A stretch of DNA of 64,000 nucleotides from CAKZNE01 sp002695025 (GCA_913043285.1 CAJWML010000001.1:248001-312000), one strand, 5' to 3'. Shown: positions 1 to 9,069, numbered from the stretch's first letter. A program made the numbers and translations. Notes: generated by a model from the letters alone, not told the origin.

Positions 1-51
1 GAAGCAAACCACTTTTCTGCTTTTGAAAAACTCATCAGACGGTTAATATAA
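1..51 (+). CDS. Possible C-terminal end of a gene cut by the window edge
   Basis: Frame 1 is open from the first base and ends at a TAA at 49-51, reading EANHFSAFEKLIRRLI. The tail looks like an amphipathic helix. The other two forward frames also stop within 45 bases, so only the plausible residue pattern and the promoter-like element that follows support this. Product unknown. Confidence 0.3.
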   Translation, partial: EANHFSAFEKLIRRLI

Positions 52-62
52 GCCTGATCCGT

Positions 63-70
63 TAATTTTG
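63..70 (+). promoter_or_regulatory. Candidate Bacteroidota -7 element for the DUF985 gene
   Basis: TAATTTTG matches the Bacteroidota -7 consensus TAnnTTTG and lies 30 bases before the ATG at 100. No clear -33 TTTG is seen about 26 bases upstream, so the call rests on the -7 match alone. Confidence 0.3.
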
Positions 71-99
71 ATCACACAAACTACCAAATCCTGCGCACC

Positions 100-612
100 A
101 TGAACCGTACTTCTGAAGATCATTTATACTGGGTTGAAAGACTACAGATGGAGCCGCATCCCGAAGGAGGTTTTTACAAAGAAACCTACCGCTCCGATGA
201 AACCATTGCTGCAAAAGCTCTGCCCTCCCGTTTCGGGGGCAACCGCTCCTTTGGCACCGCCATCTATTTTATGTTGACGGCCGATAACTTTTCTGCCTTT
301 CACCGCATCCAATCGGATGAAACCTGGCATTTCTATACTGGCCAAAGCCTTACGGTCTTTATGATCTACCCCTCCGGAGAGTACGAGGAAATACACTTGG
401 GAAATAACCCGGAAAAAGGCGAGGTTTTTCAGGCCACTGTACCGGCCGGGGTGTGGTTTGCCTCACGTCTTACCCAACCACAGGGCTGGTGCCTGGTGGG
501 TTGCACCGTAGCCCCCGGTTTTGACTTTGCCGACTTTACCATGGCTGATCGTGATGAACTCAGCCAGGAGTTTCCGCAACACCGCGAAATTATCCGGGCC
601 CTTACCCGTTAA
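100..612 (+). CDS. DUF985 cupin-family protein
   Basis: The 170-residue protein has the family signature PHPEGGFYKETYRSD at about residues 19-33. A double-stranded beta-helix (cupin) pattern follows, including AFHRIQSDETWHFYTG near residues 67-82 and a conserved C-terminal GCTVAPGFDFADF. The length is typical for a single-domain DUF985 protein (yeast YML079w-like). The natural substrate of the family is not established; a small-molecule or sugar-binding or epimerase-like role has been suggested from the fold. No signal peptide, so cytoplasmic. Its stop overlaps by a few bases the stop of the convergent aldo/keto reductase gene. Confidence 0.85.
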   Translation: MNRTSEDHLYWVERLQMEPHPEGGFYKETYRSDETIAAKALPSRFGGNRSFGTAIYFMLTADNFSAFHRIQSDETWHFYTGQSLTVFMIYPSGEYEEIHLGNNPEKGEVFQATVPAGVWFASRLTQPQGWCLVGCTVAPGFDFADFTMADRDELSQEFPQHREIIRALTR

Positions 613-1610
613 AAACTCGGCAGCCTAGGCTTATTATCCAAAATAGATTCTATCTTTTCCATTACTTCCTCCGTTAGTTTATCGGTTACGGAGGCCGCTT
701 TAAGGTTTTCTTCAAGTTGCGATACTTTGGAGGCGCCCAGTATCACCGTACTCACATTCTCATTTTTAAGGCACCAGGCCAGGGCCAGCAGCGGCATAGA
801 AGTATCCAGGTCCTTAGCCAGCTGGGTTAACTGGCGCACCTTACCAATCTTTTCTTCCACTACATTGCGGTCCTTCAGCCAGTTGAGCTCCTCCAGGTTC
901 AGGCGGGTGTCATCCGGCATACCATCATTGTACTTACCGGTAAGGATACCGCTGGCCAGTGGCGACCATATAGTGGTTCCCAAACCAACCGTTTTAAAGA
1001 TTTGCAGGAATTCATTCTCCACCTTTTCGCGGTGCAGCATATTGTACTGCGGCTGCTCCAGGGTAGGACCTATCAGGTGATTTTCGCGCGCCACCATGTG
1101 TGCTTCCATGATCTCCTGGGCGCTCCACTCACTGGTGCCCCAGTAGAATATCTTTCCCTGTTCAATGAGCGTGTTCATCGTACGCACGGTTTCTTCCATA
1201 GGTGTGGATTTATCCGGACGGTGGCAAAGGAAAAGATCCAGGTATTCCACCTGTAAGCGCTTCAGCGCCTGGTGGCAGGCCTCGGTAAGGTGCTTGCGGT
1301 TGTTTCCGGTTTGCGTGGGTTTGGAACTTTCCAGTCCGCGGATACCAAAAAAAGCTTTGGAGGAAAGGATGTACGAATCACGGCTCCACCCAAACTCCTT
1401 CAGGATCTTTCCCATCACCTCTTCACTGCGCCCTTCGGCATAGATCTCGGCATTGTCAAAAAAATTAATGCCGGCATCATAAGCGGTTTTCATCAGCTCT
1501 TTGGAGGTGCCTTGGTCGATCTGGTTACCAAAGGTGATCCACGAACCGAAGCTCAGTTCACTCACTTTCAGGCCCGACTTTCCCAGGTTTCTATATTTCA
1601 TGCTGTTCAT
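609..1610 (-). CDS. Aldo/keto reductase, Kv-beta-like
   Basis: This 333-residue TIM-barrel NADPH-dependent oxidoreductase begins with the typical MKYRNLGKSGLKVSELSFGSW; Met1 or Met4 could be the start. The aldo/keto reductase tetrad is present: Asp52 and Tyr57 in FDNAEIYAEG, Lys85 in SSKAFFG and His130 in LFLCHRPD. The C-terminal VILGASKVSQLEEN segment fits the cofactor-binding end of the fold. Overall sequence resembles the voltage-gated K-channel beta / YghZ-like subgroup, which reduces aldehydes and ketones. The physiological substrate cannot be read from the sequence. It is a single gene, convergent with the cupin gene. Confidence 0.9.
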   Translation of the reverse strand: MNSMKYRNLGKSGLKVSELSFGSWITFGNQIDQGTSKELMKTAYDAGINFFDNAEIYAEGRSEEVMGKILKEFGWSRDSYILSSKAFFGIRGLESSKPTQTGNNRKHLTEACHQALKRLQVEYLDLFLCHRPDKSTPMEETVRTMNTLIEQGKIFYWGTSEWSAQEIMEAHMVARENHLIGPTLEQPQYNMLHREKVENEFLQIFKTVGLGTTIWSPLASGILTGKYNDGMPDDTRLNLEELNWLKDRNVVEEKIGKVRQLTQLAKDLDTSMPLLALAWCLKNENVSTVILGASKVSQLEENLKAASVTDKLTEEVMEKIESILDNKPRLPSF

Positions 1611-1748
1611 TTTAATGGATTAGAGGAATAAAAATACTGTAATACCGGTAACGGGCATTTGACAATGCTTGTTTGAGATGAGCAGATAGACATTTCAAAT
1701 TAGGCGGGAGTGCCGGTTGTTTTCTACCTTAGTCCCAAACATCCGAAC

Positions 1749-2279
1749 ATGGCTACAGCAAAACCTTTCAATCTCCATAAATGGATAGAGGAGAACCGCA
1801 ATCTTCTGAAACCTCCCGTAGGGAATAAAAACCTTTACCCGGAGGGCTCGGACTATATCGTTATGATCGTGGGTGGTCCCAACGCCCGTAAGGATTACCA
1901 CTACAATGAAACCGAGGAACTCTTTTACCAATTGGAAGGAAATATAACGGTTAAGATACAGGAAGATGGTAAGGCGAAGGAAATGACACTAGGCCCGGGA
2001 GACATGTACCTGCACCCGCCCAGGGTTCCGCATTCTCCCATCCGCGAAGCAGGCTCCATAGGATTGGTTATAGAGCGGGTCCGTGAGCCTCAGCATACGG
2101 ACGGACTGCTGTGGTTTTGTGATGTATGTAACCATAAATTACACGAGGTGTACTTTCCTCTCAGCAATATCGAAAAGGACTTTTTACCCCGCTTCCGCGA
2201 GTTTTACGGTTCGGAAGAATTGCGCACCTGCAACAACTGCGGCCACGTAATGGAAACGGACGAGCGCTTTACCGACTAA
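1749..2279 (+). CDS. nbaC: 3-hydroxyanthranilate 3,4-dioxygenase
   Basis: The enzyme opens the ring of 3-hydroxyanthranilate to give 2-amino-3-carboxymuconate semialdehyde (ACMS), a step of tryptophan/kynurenine breakdown and of de novo NAD synthesis. The cupin Fe(II) ligands appear in KDYHYNETEELFYQLEGN and the second His in MYLHPPRVPHSP. The C-terminus has two CxxC pairs (CDVCNHK and CNNCGHV), the rubredoxin-like metal site of bacterial HAAO. I use the ATG at 1749 (MATAKPFNLHKW, 176 residues), because a 13-residue upstream extension has no family counterpart. ACMS decarboxylase, the next enzyme on the degradative branch, lies 1.9 kb downstream; kynureninase and kynurenine monooxygenase are not in the window. 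Confidence 0.92.
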   Translation: MATAKPFNLHKWIEENRNLLKPPVGNKNLYPEGSDYIVMIVGGPNARKDYHYNETEELFYQLEGNITVKIQEDGKAKEMTLGPGDMYLHPPRVPHSPIREAGSIGLVIERVREPQHTDGLLWFCDVCNHKLHEVYFPLSNIEKDFLPRFREFYGSEELRTCNNCGHVMETDERFTD

Positions 2280-2307
2280 ACCTTTTGGATAAAGCAGAAT
2301 ATCCCTC

Positions 2308-3219
2308 ATGAAAACCACCCCGGGTATTCAAAAAGCGTGGCATCAACTCAAAAAGTGGCGACTGCGCAACTTGCCGGCCAGGCCTTATGCCCAAGATTAC
2401 CAGTACCAGCATGTAGCTTGTGTTATTGTAAATAATGAAGCGGATATCCTGGAAGAATGGGTACTCTTTCATCTAACGGTGGGTATTGAACATTTTATTA
2501 TCTGGGATCACCAAAGCTCGGATGCTTCCCGTGAGGTCCTGGAGCCTTATGAAAAGGCAGGCTTAGTGCACTGGATGGACTTTCCCTACGATACATTCAA
2601 TGTGGCGCGACAGATAAAGATCTACAATAAGACGATAGCACAACTACAGGGCAAAGCGAAATGGATCTGGTTTTTGGATTCGGATGAATTTGTGGTACCG
2701 GCTGCTGCGGATACTATCCCTGAACTCATTGATCCCATTGAATCTGACCCTGAGGTGGGAGCCATTGCCGTTAACTGGCTATTCTTTGGGACTTCCGAAG
2801 TAGAAAGCCTGGCTCCTGGGGAGTGGCATATTGAAAAACTCACGCAGCGCGCACCGGAGGAATGGAAAAACCACCGGGCTACAAAGGGGGCATTGCGGCC
2901 GGAAGCTACGGCCGGCTTTATGGATCAGCCTCACTTTCCCATACTTCGCCAGGGTAAAAAAATAGTATATCCGGACCGTACCGACTTTGACGATAAGCAT
3001 ACTACTCTCGATATTCTGCGGGTACACCACTATTGGCACCGTACGGAAAGCTTTTACCGCAGCCGTAAGATTGCCCGTAAAGAATACCTCTCCGGCCGTA
3101 AGCGCAGCCAGCACGAACTCAATCGGCTGCACCAACTTTACAACCAGGTTAATGATAATACCCTCAAGCGATTTATACCTCGGATGGTGGCTTTGAGAAA
3201 AGAGCTTTCCCACCATTGA
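2308..3219 (+). CDS. Glycosyltransferase, GT2/GT92-like (Glyco_tranf_2_4 type)
   Basis: The 303-residue protein has a nucleotide-sugar transferase core. It starts with a beta strand and ACVIVNNEADILEEWVLFHL (about 33-52), then HFIIWDHQSSD, and a metal-binding FLDSDEFVVP (DxD-like) near residue 120. This arrangement is typical of the Glyco_tranf_2_4 / GT92-like group, which often decorates surface polysaccharides. There is no signal peptide or membrane segment; the basic C-terminus (SGRKRSQHELNR) may aid membrane contact. It follows the HAAO gene by 28 bases and may share its transcript. Donor and acceptor are unknown. Confidence 0.75.
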   Translation: MKTTPGIQKAWHQLKKWRLRNLPARPYAQDYQYQHVACVIVNNEADILEEWVLFHLTVGIEHFIIWDHQSSDASREVLEPYEKAGLVHWMDFPYDTFNVARQIKIYNKTIAQLQGKAKWIWFLDSDEFVVPAAADTIPELIDPIESDPEVGAIAVNWLFFGTSEVESLAPGEWHIEKLTQRAPEEWKNHRATKGALRPEATAGFMDQPHFPILRQGKKIVYPDRTDFDDKHTTLDILRVHHYWHRTESFYRSRKIARKEYLSGRKRSQHELNRLHQLYNQVNDNTLKRFIPRMVALRKELSHH

Positions 3220-3469
3220 TATTTAGAGGCTCCAAAAACCCCTTCGAAAAATCGTTCACAAAGTCTCGGCAAAAAAGAGGATTTGGCATTTTTATTCAAT
3301 TTCAAATATCAAATTCTTGATAACCAAAATTTAATGCGCTATTGTTTTTAACTAGAAAACCGCTTCGAATACACGCTGGTTTCCCTGTTTACAAAAGCAC
3401 GATCTTTTATCTAAGTCTTTCAGATACCTTTAGCCTAATTCTACAATTTTTAACCTAAACTCTATTTTT

Positions 3470-4069
3470 ATGAAAATGAGATTTTTTTCGATTCTGCCTG
3501 CGCTTGCAGTAACTGCTGCACTTGCTATGTCTTGCTCCAAAGAAAGCCCTTCTCAACTAAGCAAGAAAGATGCTCCGGGCCACGAACTAACCTGGTCTGA
3601 ACGCCTGGGATGGGAATTTATAGTTCCCGATGAGCGCCCATCTCAAGGAGGGGGCATACCCAGCAACCCTCCCGTTTTTTCATCTTGTCACCTGAAGTTA
3701 GGTGGATGTATTTTTGATGGTATTCATGGTACCGGAAGTACCACCGGAACACCCGTAAAAGCAGGACTTTTGAGTGCTACTGAGCTTAAGTTTGAATTTT
3801 TAAGCGATATCACTGTAGATATTAACGAGCTGCAGGAACATCTTAATGAGGCTTACCCGAATGAAACCTATGATGCAGCCGAAGTTGCTGACGTGATTGA
3901 GAGCTCTTATTACGTGAGCAACGATGCCGTTTTCGAATCATCTGATGAGATTCTTGATGAAGCAGGTATGGATGGCAGCAACGTGATCTTGCTGGAGGGC
4001 AGTTACGAGATCAATTATGATGAAGCACATCCATACGGTTATACCATTATTGATGTAGTAATTGAGTAA
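3470..4069 (+). CDS. Predicted lipoprotein, function unknown
   Basis: The 199-residue protein starts with a lipoprotein signal peptide: basic MKMR, a hydrophobic stretch, and a lipobox ending LAMSC at residues 19-23, so Cys23 would be lipidated. The mature part is acidic, with a Gly/Pro-rich stretch (SQGGGIPSNPP) and two further cysteines (CHLKLGGC). No family is recognised. It stands alone after a 250-base AT-rich gap and is followed by a clear terminator, so it is probably monocistronic. Confidence 0.7.
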   Translation: MKMRFFSILPALAVTAALAMSCSKESPSQLSKKDAPGHELTWSERLGWEFIVPDERPSQGGGIPSNPPVFSSCHLKLGGCIFDGIHGTGSTTGTPVKAGLLSATELKFEFLSDITVDINELQEHLNEAYPNETYDAAEVADVIESSYYVSNDAVFESSDEILDEAGMDGSNVILLEGSYEINYDEAHPYGYTIIDVVIE

Positions 4070-4098
4070 TTTTTTCCTTGAAAACTAATTAATTCTGA

Positions 4099-4125
4099 AA
4101 GCCTCCCTATCGGGAGGCTTTTTGT
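4099..4125 (+). terminator. Rho-independent terminator after the lipoprotein gene
   Basis: The stem AAGCCTCCC pairs with GGGAGGCTT around a four-base loop and is followed by a T run. It lies 30 bases past the lipoprotein stop codon. Confidence 0.85.
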
Positions 4126-4164
4126 TCCAAAACCTCCTGCCCTTCAGCACGTGCCGCATTTTCT

Positions 4165-4172
4165 TATTTTTG
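4165..4172 (+). promoter_or_regulatory. Candidate -7 element for ACMS decarboxylase
   Basis: TATTTTTG matches TAnnTTTG and ends six bases before the ATG at 4178, implying a very short or absent 5' leader. This position also argues for the 4178 start over the upstream GTG at 4151. Confidence 0.45.
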
Positions 4173-4177
4173 CTCTT

Positions 4178-5230
4178 ATGCTGAAGATAGATATGCACAC
4201 CCACATCCTACCCAAAAAGCTTCCCAATTTTGCGGAGAAGTTCGGGTACGGAGAATTCATTCACCTGATCCACAATTCGGATGGCTCTGCCAATATGATG
4301 CAGGGTGACAAGTTTTTCAGGAAGATACAACCCAATTGCTGGGACCCTGAAATACGGATGAATGATTACCTGAAGTTCGACACACAGGTTCAGGTGGTCT
4401 GCACTATCCCGGTTATGTTCTCATACTGGGCAAAAGCCCGTGACACCAGGGCGCTGGCGGAATTTCTGAATGATGATATTGCGGAGCTCTGCCAAAATTA
4501 TCCTAAGAATTACCTTGGCCTGGGCACCCTGCCCATGCAGGATGCGGACGAGGCAATCAAGGAACTGGAACGCTGCAAGGAAATCGGCCTGCTAGGCATA
4601 CAGATCGGTTCCAATATCAACGATAAGAACCTCAGCGAGCCGGAGTTTTTTCCCATATTTGAAGCCTGCCAGGAACTGGGGATGGCCGTTATGGTTCACC
4701 CCTGGAATATGATGGGCATGGAACACATGCGCAAGTACTGGCTGCCCTGGCTGGTAGGAATGCCGGCTGAAACATCACGGGCGGTATGCTCTATGATATT
4801 TGGGGGGGTGTTTGAAAAACTACCCCAACTGCGGGTGTGCTTCTCCCACGCAGGTGGCTCCTTCCTGCCAACCATTGGCCGGGTGGAACACGGTTTTAAC
4901 TGCCGCCCTGACCTGGTGGCCATCCACAACAACGTAAACCCCCGGGCCTACATTGGTGATTTTTGGGTAGACTGCATTACCCATGACCCTCTGATGCTGG
5001 AATACATCCTGAAGATGCAGGGCTCCAAAAGAGTAACCCTGGGTTCCGATTATCCATTCCCGCTAGGCGACCTGGAGATCGGGCAGTTCATCAATGAAAT
5101 GGACCTGGAGCCTTCGGTAGTAGAAGATATTTTTTGCAATTCTACCCTGGAATGGCTTGATATTGATAAAAGTCGGTTCACCATAGACGGGGTTGATGAA
5201 GCTGAGCAGAAGGTCAGCAAAAACCCGTAA
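4178..5230 (+). CDS. 2-amino-3-carboxymuconate-6-semialdehyde decarboxylase (ACMSD)
   Basis: This amidohydrolase-fold decarboxylase takes the product of 3-hydroxyanthranilate dioxygenase to 2-aminomuconate semialdehyde, steering the pathway away from quinolinate/NAD. Signatures are the N-terminal zinc motif MLKIDMHTHILP, HPWNMMG with the third metal His near residue 176, CFSHAGGSFLPT, and the catalytic-Asp region TLGSDYPFPLGD near the C-terminus. The length of 350 residues from the ATG at 4178 is normal for ACMSD. The GTG at 4151 would add nine residues before the conserved start and is less likely. It pairs functionally with the HAAO gene at 1749-2279. Confidence 0.9.
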   Translation: MLKIDMHTHILPKKLPNFAEKFGYGEFIHLIHNSDGSANMMQGDKFFRKIQPNCWDPEIRMNDYLKFDTQVQVVCTIPVMFSYWAKARDTRALAEFLNDDIAELCQNYPKNYLGLGTLPMQDADEAIKELERCKEIGLLGIQIGSNINDKNLSEPEFFPIFEACQELGMAVMVHPWNMMGMEHMRKYWLPWLVGMPAETSRAVCSMIFGGVFEKLPQLRVCFSHAGGSFLPTIGRVEHGFNCRPDLVAIHNNVNPRAYIGDFWVDCITHDPLMLEYILKMQGSKRVTLGSDYPFPLGDLEIGQFINEMDLEPSVVEDIFCNSTLEWLDIDKSRFTIDGVDEAEQKVSKNP

Positions 5231-5235
5231 CTTTG
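5228..5235 (+). promoter_or_regulatory. Candidate -7 element for the PurF-like gene
   Basis: TAACTTTG fits TAnnTTTG, overlaps the ACMSD stop codon and lies 28 bases ahead of the PurF-like ATG. It would allow independent transcription of that gene. Confidence 0.35.
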
Positions 5236-5263
5236 CCCCTCATTTTTAGCAAGGAGTTTTTTC

Positions 5264-7162
5264 ATGAGTGATGCCATAAAGCATGAGTGCGGTATAGCAC
5301 TTATTCGTCTCAAAAAACCACTGGATTATTACCTGGAAAAGTATGGTACGGCCCTTTATGGGGTAAACAAAATGTACCTGCTCATGGAAAAGCAGCACAA
5401 CCGGGGGCAGGATGGTGCCGGGCTGGCCAACATCAAGCTGGATATGCCTCCCGGAACACGTTACATCAGCCGCTACCGCTCCAATGATAAAACACCTATC
5501 CAGGATCTTTTTCAAAGGGTAAACCAACGCATTCACGAAGGTATTGGTGATGACCGGGAAAAACTCCAGAATCCTGCCTGGCTTAAGGAAAATCTCCCTT
5601 TTGTGGGGGAACTGTACCTGGGCCATCTCCGCTACGGAACCTACGGTGGCAACTCTATTGAGCAGTGCCACCCCTTCCTGCGCCAAAACAACTGGGTAAG
5701 CCGCAACCTCATCCTGGCCGGCAACTTTAATATGACCAATGTGGATGAGCTTTTTAACCACCTGGTTGATCTGGGCCAACATCCCAAGGAAAAAGCGGAT
5801 ACCGTTACTATACTGGAAAAGATAGGTCACTTCCTGGACGAGCAGAACGAAAAGCTATACCGTAAATTCAAGAAACAGGGTATTGCCAAAAAAGATGTAA
5901 GCCAACGCATTGCTGACGAAATAAACATTGCCAAAATACTGCGTAAAAGCGCCAAAAAGTGGGATGGTGGCTATGCCATGGCCGGCCTTTTCGGGCACGG
6001 GGATGCCTTTGTGCTTCGCGACCCTTCCGGTATCCGTCCGGCTTTCTTTTACGATGATGATGAAATAACCGTAGCCGCTTCCGAGCGCCCGGTGATACAA
6101 ACAGCTTTCAACGTTCCCTTTAAGGAGATCAAGGAGGTTAAACCAGGACATGCGTTGATCATTAAAAAGAATGGCAGCACTTCCCTGAAAGAGATCCGTA
6201 AGCCTTTGCCACGTATGGCTTGCTCCTTTGAGCGTATCTACTTCTCCAGGGGAAATGACTCGGATATTTACCGCGAACGGATCCAGCTGGGGCAAAGGGT
6301 TTGTCCGGCCATACTGAACGAGGTGGATCATGACCTGAAGCACACCGTATTTTCCTTTATCCCCAATACGGCCGAAATATCCTTTTACGGCATGGTAAAG
6401 GGTATGGAGAGCTACCTCAACCACGTAAAGCGGGATAAGATCCTGAAACACGAGGGTGAGCTGGATGCCAGTAAGCTGGATGAACTCCTTTCTATCCGCC
6501 CACGCGTGGAAAAAATTGCCTGGAAGGATGTAAAAATGCGCACCTTCATCACCGAGGACAGCAGCCGTGACGATCTGGTCTCTCACGTTTACGACATCAC
6601 CTATGAAACGGTGAAAAAGGATGACAACCTGGTCGTTATTGATGACAGCATTGTGCGCGGAACTACCCTCCGCCAAAGTATTCTGAAGATCCTGGACCGC
6701 CTGAATCCTAAAAAGATCGTGGTGGTCTCTTCCGCCCCGCAGATCCGTTACCCGGATTGCTACGGTATAGACATGGCCAAGCTGGGGGATTTTGTAGCCT
6801 TCCGTGCAGCTATATCCTTATTGAAGGAAAGCGGGCTGGATAACGTGATTGACAACGTTTACGAAAAATGCCAGGCCCAGAAGCACCTTCCGGATGAAGA
6901 GATCCAGAATTTTGTGAAAGACATTTACGCCCCCTTCTCTGCTGAACAGATTTCGGACAAGATAGCTCAGCTATTAACACCCCCGGATATGAAAGCCGAG
7001 GTAAAGATTATCTTCCAGAAGATAGAAGACCTGCACGAGGCCTGTCCCAATAACCTGGGCGATTGGTATTTTACCGGGAACTTCCCTACCCCTGGCGGTA
7101 TGCGGGTGGTAAACCGGGCTTTCTTGAATTTTTACGAAGGGAAGAACGTAAGAGCCTATTAA
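5264..7162 (+). CDS. Amidophosphoribosyltransferase, long Bacteroidota form
   Basis: Predicted to transfer glutamine amide nitrogen to PRPP, the first step of purine synthesis. The N-terminal Ntn glutaminase domain has its nucleophile Cys within KHECGIALIRL (Cys9, so a short propeptide is expected), followed by NRGQDGAGLA and the ammonia-site GNFNMTN. The C-terminal phosphoribosyltransferase domain carries the PRPP loop VVIDDSIVRGTT near residues 461-472. At 632 residues it is longer than the usual 450-500, with an insertion around 150-220 and a C-terminal extension (HEACPNNLGDWYFTGNFPTPGG). This matches a long form I recall from Bacteroidota genomes. The standard short purF may lie elsewhere, so a specialised role is possible. 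Confidence 0.85.
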   Translation: MSDAIKHECGIALIRLKKPLDYYLEKYGTALYGVNKMYLLMEKQHNRGQDGAGLANIKLDMPPGTRYISRYRSNDKTPIQDLFQRVNQRIHEGIGDDREKLQNPAWLKENLPFVGELYLGHLRYGTYGGNSIEQCHPFLRQNNWVSRNLILAGNFNMTNVDELFNHLVDLGQHPKEKADTVTILEKIGHFLDEQNEKLYRKFKKQGIAKKDVSQRIADEINIAKILRKSAKKWDGGYAMAGLFGHGDAFVLRDPSGIRPAFFYDDDEITVAASERPVIQTAFNVPFKEIKEVKPGHALIIKKNGSTSLKEIRKPLPRMACSFERIYFSRGNDSDIYRERIQLGQRVCPAILNEVDHDLKHTVFSFIPNTAEISFYGMVKGMESYLNHVKRDKILKHEGELDASKLDELLSIRPRVEKIAWKDVKMRTFITEDSSRDDLVSHVYDITYETVKKDDNLVVIDDSIVRGTTLRQSILKILDRLNPKKIVVVSSAPQIRYPDCYGIDMAKLGDFVAFRAAISLLKESGLDNVIDNVYEKCQAQKHLPDEEIQNFVKDIYAPFSAEQISDKIAQLLTPPDMKAEVKIIFQKIEDLHEACPNNLGDWYFTGNFPTPGGMRVVNRAFLNFYEGKNVRAY

Positions 7163-7218
7163 ATCCATTCAGGATTAGCTTCAAAAATTCTATCTTCCAG
7201 CTTTCAAAGCCGTAAGCC

Positions 7219-8181
7219 ATGGAATTGAATATGCCCTGGGTGGAATCGCCCTTTTTTGAGGAACTTCTCACTAAAAAAAACCTTAGCCCGGAAGATGCGG
7301 AACTTGCCCGCACCTATCACCGCGATGGTTTCCTGGTTCTTTCCGGTATGTTTGATGAAACCCTGATCGACCAGGCGGTGAAGGAAATGAATAAGCATTA
7401 CGACCAGCTTGGCGTAGTGCAGAAAGACCGGGCTCTCAACCTTTGGCAAACCAAGCCAGCTGTTAAGCAACTGGCCTCCGACCCCAAAATAATGGATACA
7501 CTGCAAATGTTATACGGCCGCAGACCCATCCCTTTTCAAACCCTGAATTTCAAATACGGATCCCAGCAAAGAGCCCATTCGGACAGCATCCACTTCCAGA
7601 GCATGCCGCAACGCTACCTGGCTGGCGTGTGGGTAGCCCTGGAAGAAACCAATGAAGACAATGGCACCCTGCAATATTATCCTGGTTCTCAACGCTGGCC
7701 CATTTTCGACTATTCTGTGATCATGAACCAGCTGGAGACCGCCCAACATGCTGGAGATGTACAGTTTTATGAGGACAACTATGAAACTTTTATGGAAGCC
7801 ATGATCAAGGATATAGGGGCTGAACCGGAGGTATTAAGGGCCAAAAAGGGTGATGTGATCATCTGGGCCGCCAATCTGGTACACGGTGGGCTTCCCATCC
7901 GCCAGAAAGGACGCACCCGTTTCTCTCAGGTTACCCATTATTTTTTTGAAGATTGCCTGTATTACAATCCTTCACACTCCAATATAGTAACGGGTGAATG
8001 GTCCGTAGCCTCGCAGATCAACATTGCCACCGGCCAGCGTGAGTGGGGCAGCTATAACGGTCAGAAAGTACCTTTGAAAAAAGCCGGTGATTCACGCTAC
8101 CTGATCTCAAGGCACGCTCCAAAGAATTGGCGGGACCTGGTTTTTCTCTTCCAGAAGGCCTGGCACAAGGTTACGCATTAA
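7219..8181 (+). CDS. Phytanoyl-CoA dioxygenase (PhyH) family oxygenase
   Basis: This 320-residue Fe(II)/2-oxoglutarate-dependent oxygenase shows the facial triad as HSD in RAHSDSIHFQ (about 118-127) and the distal His in LVHGGLPIR, followed by RTRFSQVTHYFF, whose Arg would bind 2-oxoglutarate. The start FLVLSGMFDETLIDQAVKEM region is the usual PhyH N-terminal helix. The family hydroxylates varied small molecules and lipids; the substrate is unknown. It is convergent with a sulfotransferase gene whose stop lies six bases away. An oxygenase next to a sulfotransferase recurs later in the window. Confidence 0.85.
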   Translation: MELNMPWVESPFFEELLTKKNLSPEDAELARTYHRDGFLVLSGMFDETLIDQAVKEMNKHYDQLGVVQKDRALNLWQTKPAVKQLASDPKIMDTLQMLYGRRPIPFQTLNFKYGSQQRAHSDSIHFQSMPQRYLAGVWVALEETNEDNGTLQYYPGSQRWPIFDYSVIMNQLETAQHAGDVQFYEDNYETFMEAMIKDIGAEPEVLRAKKGDVIIWAANLVHGGLPIRQKGRTRFSQVTHYFFEDCLYYNPSHSNIVTGEWSVASQINIATGQREWGSYNGQKVPLKKAGDSRYLISRHAPKNWRDLVFLFQKAWHKVTH

Positions 8182-8187
8182 GCGGAA

Positions 8188-9006
8188 TTAATCCTCTATC
8201 AATACATATCCGAAGTAATCCAATAATTCTGCATGTTGCCGGAAAACCTCATTCATGACCGTGAGGTCCGATTGGGGTATGCGCTCAATCTTTTGCGCGT
8301 TCAGGTTTTTAAGGCCCATTTGCCGGTTCAGGAAATTATGAGCTGAAAAGGTTTGTCCTTCCAGGCGAATGTCGCCCAGTTCGGGTAGCAACTGTTTAAA
8401 TCGCTCCAGGACTTCAGCCGGACGGTCCGTCAACTCTTCATAGGAAACACGGACCACCCGATCCAATTGCTCCAGGTTTTTCCGTTGAAAGTCAAGACAG
8501 CGCATGGAAACCCTTGCGGCCTCCCTGGCAGAAACCTTATTCCTACGCATCATCCCTTCACAATGAGCGTAGGGGTTACGGTATAATACAATGAAAAAGG
8601 CCGGAACAAAGTGGATTGACAGCTCAGCGGCCCGGACAATATTGGGAGGGCTTTTTTCCAGCAAGACCGGACGGGTTACATCCCAGTATTTCAACCATAT
8701 TCTTTTGATTTGGGGCCAGTCTGGTTTAAAATCAGGCTCCCAGCGCCTGGACTGCCGGAACAGCAAAGGGGCTACTTCCGGTAATTGCTGCCCCTCACGG
8801 GTACCTACCGGATTATTTTCACTCACATTTTCGGAGAGGGAAAGTACTTCACTGAGCAAGGTAGAGCCACTATGAGGCGGGGAAAGGATAAAAAGGAATT
8901 TATGATTTGGAGCTTTATATAGCAAACGCCTGAACCGGTTACGAAGTAAACGGCCTTCCCACGTGAGCATACGTTTAGACTTTTCTATAAACCTGGCGCT
9001 GTTCAA
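8188..9006 (-). CDS. Sulfotransferase-family protein
   Basis: The 272-residue protein has the PAPS-binding 5'-phosphosulfate loop FILSPPHSGSTLLSEVL at about residues 38-54 and the 3'-phosphate motif FFIVLYRNPYAHCEG near 135-149. YEELTDRPAEVLERFKQLL is the conserved late helix of PF13469-type sulfotransferases. No signal peptide. Predicted to transfer sulfate to a hydroxyl of an unknown acceptor. It is the first of six sulfotransferase-like genes in the window, but is well separated from the 42-62 kb group. Confidence 0.8.
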   Translation of the reverse strand: MNSARFIEKSKRMLTWEGRLLRNRFRRLLYKAPNHKFLFILSPPHSGSTLLSEVLSLSENVSENNPVGTREGQQLPEVAPLLFRQSRRWEPDFKPDWPQIKRIWLKYWDVTRPVLLEKSPPNIVRAAELSIHFVPAFFIVLYRNPYAHCEGMMRRNKVSAREAARVSMRCLDFQRKNLEQLDRVVRVSYEELTDRPAEVLERFKQLLPELGDIRLEGQTFSAHNFLNRQMGLKNLNAQKIERIPQSDLTVMNEVFRQHAELLDYFGYVLIED

Positions 9007-9069
9007 TACCCATTTGCTTTAAGCTGCAAAGTAGTACAAAAGCTGGTGAAGCACACTTCAGATACAGTC

